From NCBI RefSeq assembly GCF_008727715.1, contig NZ_CP044218.1:5067501-5131500 (forward strand): a DNA stretch of 64,000 bases. Reading direction: 5' to 3'. The position numbers and the translations under genes are program-made. Under the pieces are notes generated by a model. It was given only the letters and a program-made list of their open reading frames with translations. It was not told the DNA's origin and searched no databases. Position 1 is the stretch's first letter; each line of letters begins with the position of its first letter. This document shows, piece after piece, positions 63,573 through 64,000 of this stretch. This DNA comes from Mesorhizobium terrae. GTDB taxonomy: Bacteria > Pseudomonadota > Alphaproteobacteria > Rhizobiales > Rhizobiaceae.

Positions 63573-64000
63573 TCACACGAACAGGTCGACCTTCTCGAAG
63601 GTGCGTACATCGACCAGCCCGACATCCGAGATGCGCAGCTCGGGGATCACCACCAGCGCCAGCAGCGAGTGCTGCATGTAGGCGTTGTTCAGCGAGCAGC
63701 CCACCTGGCGCATCGCCTCAGTCAACTTCTCGGCCTTGGCTGCAACGATTTCGGCGCGCTCGTCCGACATCAGGCCGGCGATCGGCATTTCGACCAGCGC
63801 CAGTTCCTTGCCCTTCGAATAGAGCACGACGCCGCCACCGACCTCGGCCAGGCGGTTGGCGGCCAGCGCCATATCCTCCTTGTTGGTACCAACGACGATG
63901 ATGTGATGGCTGTCATGCGCCACCGACGAGGCCATGGCGCAATCCTCGCCATAGCCGAAACCCGAGACGAAAGCGTTGGTGACGCCGCCGGTGCCGCGAT
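63573..64000 (-). CDS. ade: Adenine deaminase, C-terminal part cut by window edge
   Basis: The C-terminal about 142 residues of an Ade-type (amidohydrolase) adenine deaminase, converting adenine to hypoxanthine. The frame is open to the right edge; the N-terminus with the metal-binding HxH lies outside. Visible: NAFVSGFGYGEDCAMASSVAHDSHHIIVVGTNKEDMALAANRLAEVGGG, MPIAGLMSD and SLLALVVIPELRISDVGLVDV, all typical of the Ade C-domain. plsY follows six bases on, so both may be cotranscribed. Confidence 0.9.
   Translation of the reverse strand, partial: RGTGGVTNAFVSGFGYGEDCAMASSVAHDSHHIIVVGTNKEDMALAANRLAEVGGGVVLYSKGKELALVEMPIAGLMSDERAEIVAAKAEKLTEAMRQVGCSLNNAYMQHSLLALVVIPELRISDVGLVDVRTFEKVDLFV

Overview
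The window is a GC-rich (by eye in the low to mid 60s percent) chromosomal segment from an alphaproteobacterium of the order Hyphomicrobiales (Rhizobiales). It most resembles Mesorhizobium or a close relative. Evidence for this: RNase E with a long acidic insertion in its S1 domain, the NDUFA12-type complex I subunit, rhizobial families (DUF2155, DUF3126, PAS_5, BTLCP, FtrA, YjhX), CTATAT-type -10 boxes, and many small intergenic palindromes of the rhizobial CTTCTCCC..GGGAGAAG type. No rRNA, tRNA, CRISPR array, transposase, phage gene or replication origin was seen. About 65 protein genes cover nearly all of the sequence.

Layout. 1-6.3 kb: GFA-type protein, DUF3311 plus SSS solute symporter, prfB with a complete programmed +1 frameshift site, and mrcA (PBP1a), all on the minus strand. 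6.7-12.4 kb: a methyltransferase and the cell wall amidase amiC converge, then rne follows with its own terminator. 12.4-19.5 kb: DUF378 protein, aminotransferase, M48 protease with TPRs, DsbA-like protein, then aroQ-accB-accC-aat. 19.5-24.2 kb: a lower-GC autotransporter gene and a divergent rhodanese/ftrA pair, which look inserted between aat and the DUF2155/NDUFA12 genes. 25.7-28.7 kb: panB-panC, then a membrane protein and a TetR regulator diverging over a perfect inverted-repeat operator. 28.7-33.8 kb: GNAT, gatB, and the metQ-metN-metI methionine ABC transporter.

33.8-42.9 kb: a promoter/mini-ORF/hairpin/terminator unit upstream of an orphan yjhX, a CBS protein, a rhomboid protease, a possible small RNA, and a c-di-GMP neighbourhood (PAS_5 protein, double-PilZ protein, a 1462-residue PAS8-GGDEF-EAL protein, and a LapG-family BTLCP protease downstream of a very AT-rich leader). 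43-50.3 kb: gamma-carbonic-anhydrase-like protein, DUF3126, cysE, a crotonase coupled to an HD hydrolase, GNAT, alpha/beta hydrolase, DUF192 and LysR. 50.4-58.7 kb: PmtA-like methyltransferase, a Tat-exported SDR, a double cold-shock protein, gloA, DUF2218, DUF1697-ilvA, and a tandem pair of DUF900 lipoprotein hydrolases. 58.2-64 kb: VOC protein, a rhodanese-ChrB fusion with chrA, GST, alpha/beta hydrolase, plsY and a truncated adenine deaminase at the right edge.

Most genes are core housekeeping: peptidoglycan, translation termination, RNA decay, fatty acid, pantothenate, cysteine and isoleucine synthesis, and Gln/Asn-tRNA amidation. Small accessory stress modules (chromate, glutathione, methylglyoxal) sit between them. 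The most rewarding features to follow up are the 33.8 kb leader unit with yjhX, the minus-strand hairpin upstream of the rhomboid gene, the c-di-GMP block and the duplicated lipoprotein hydrolases.
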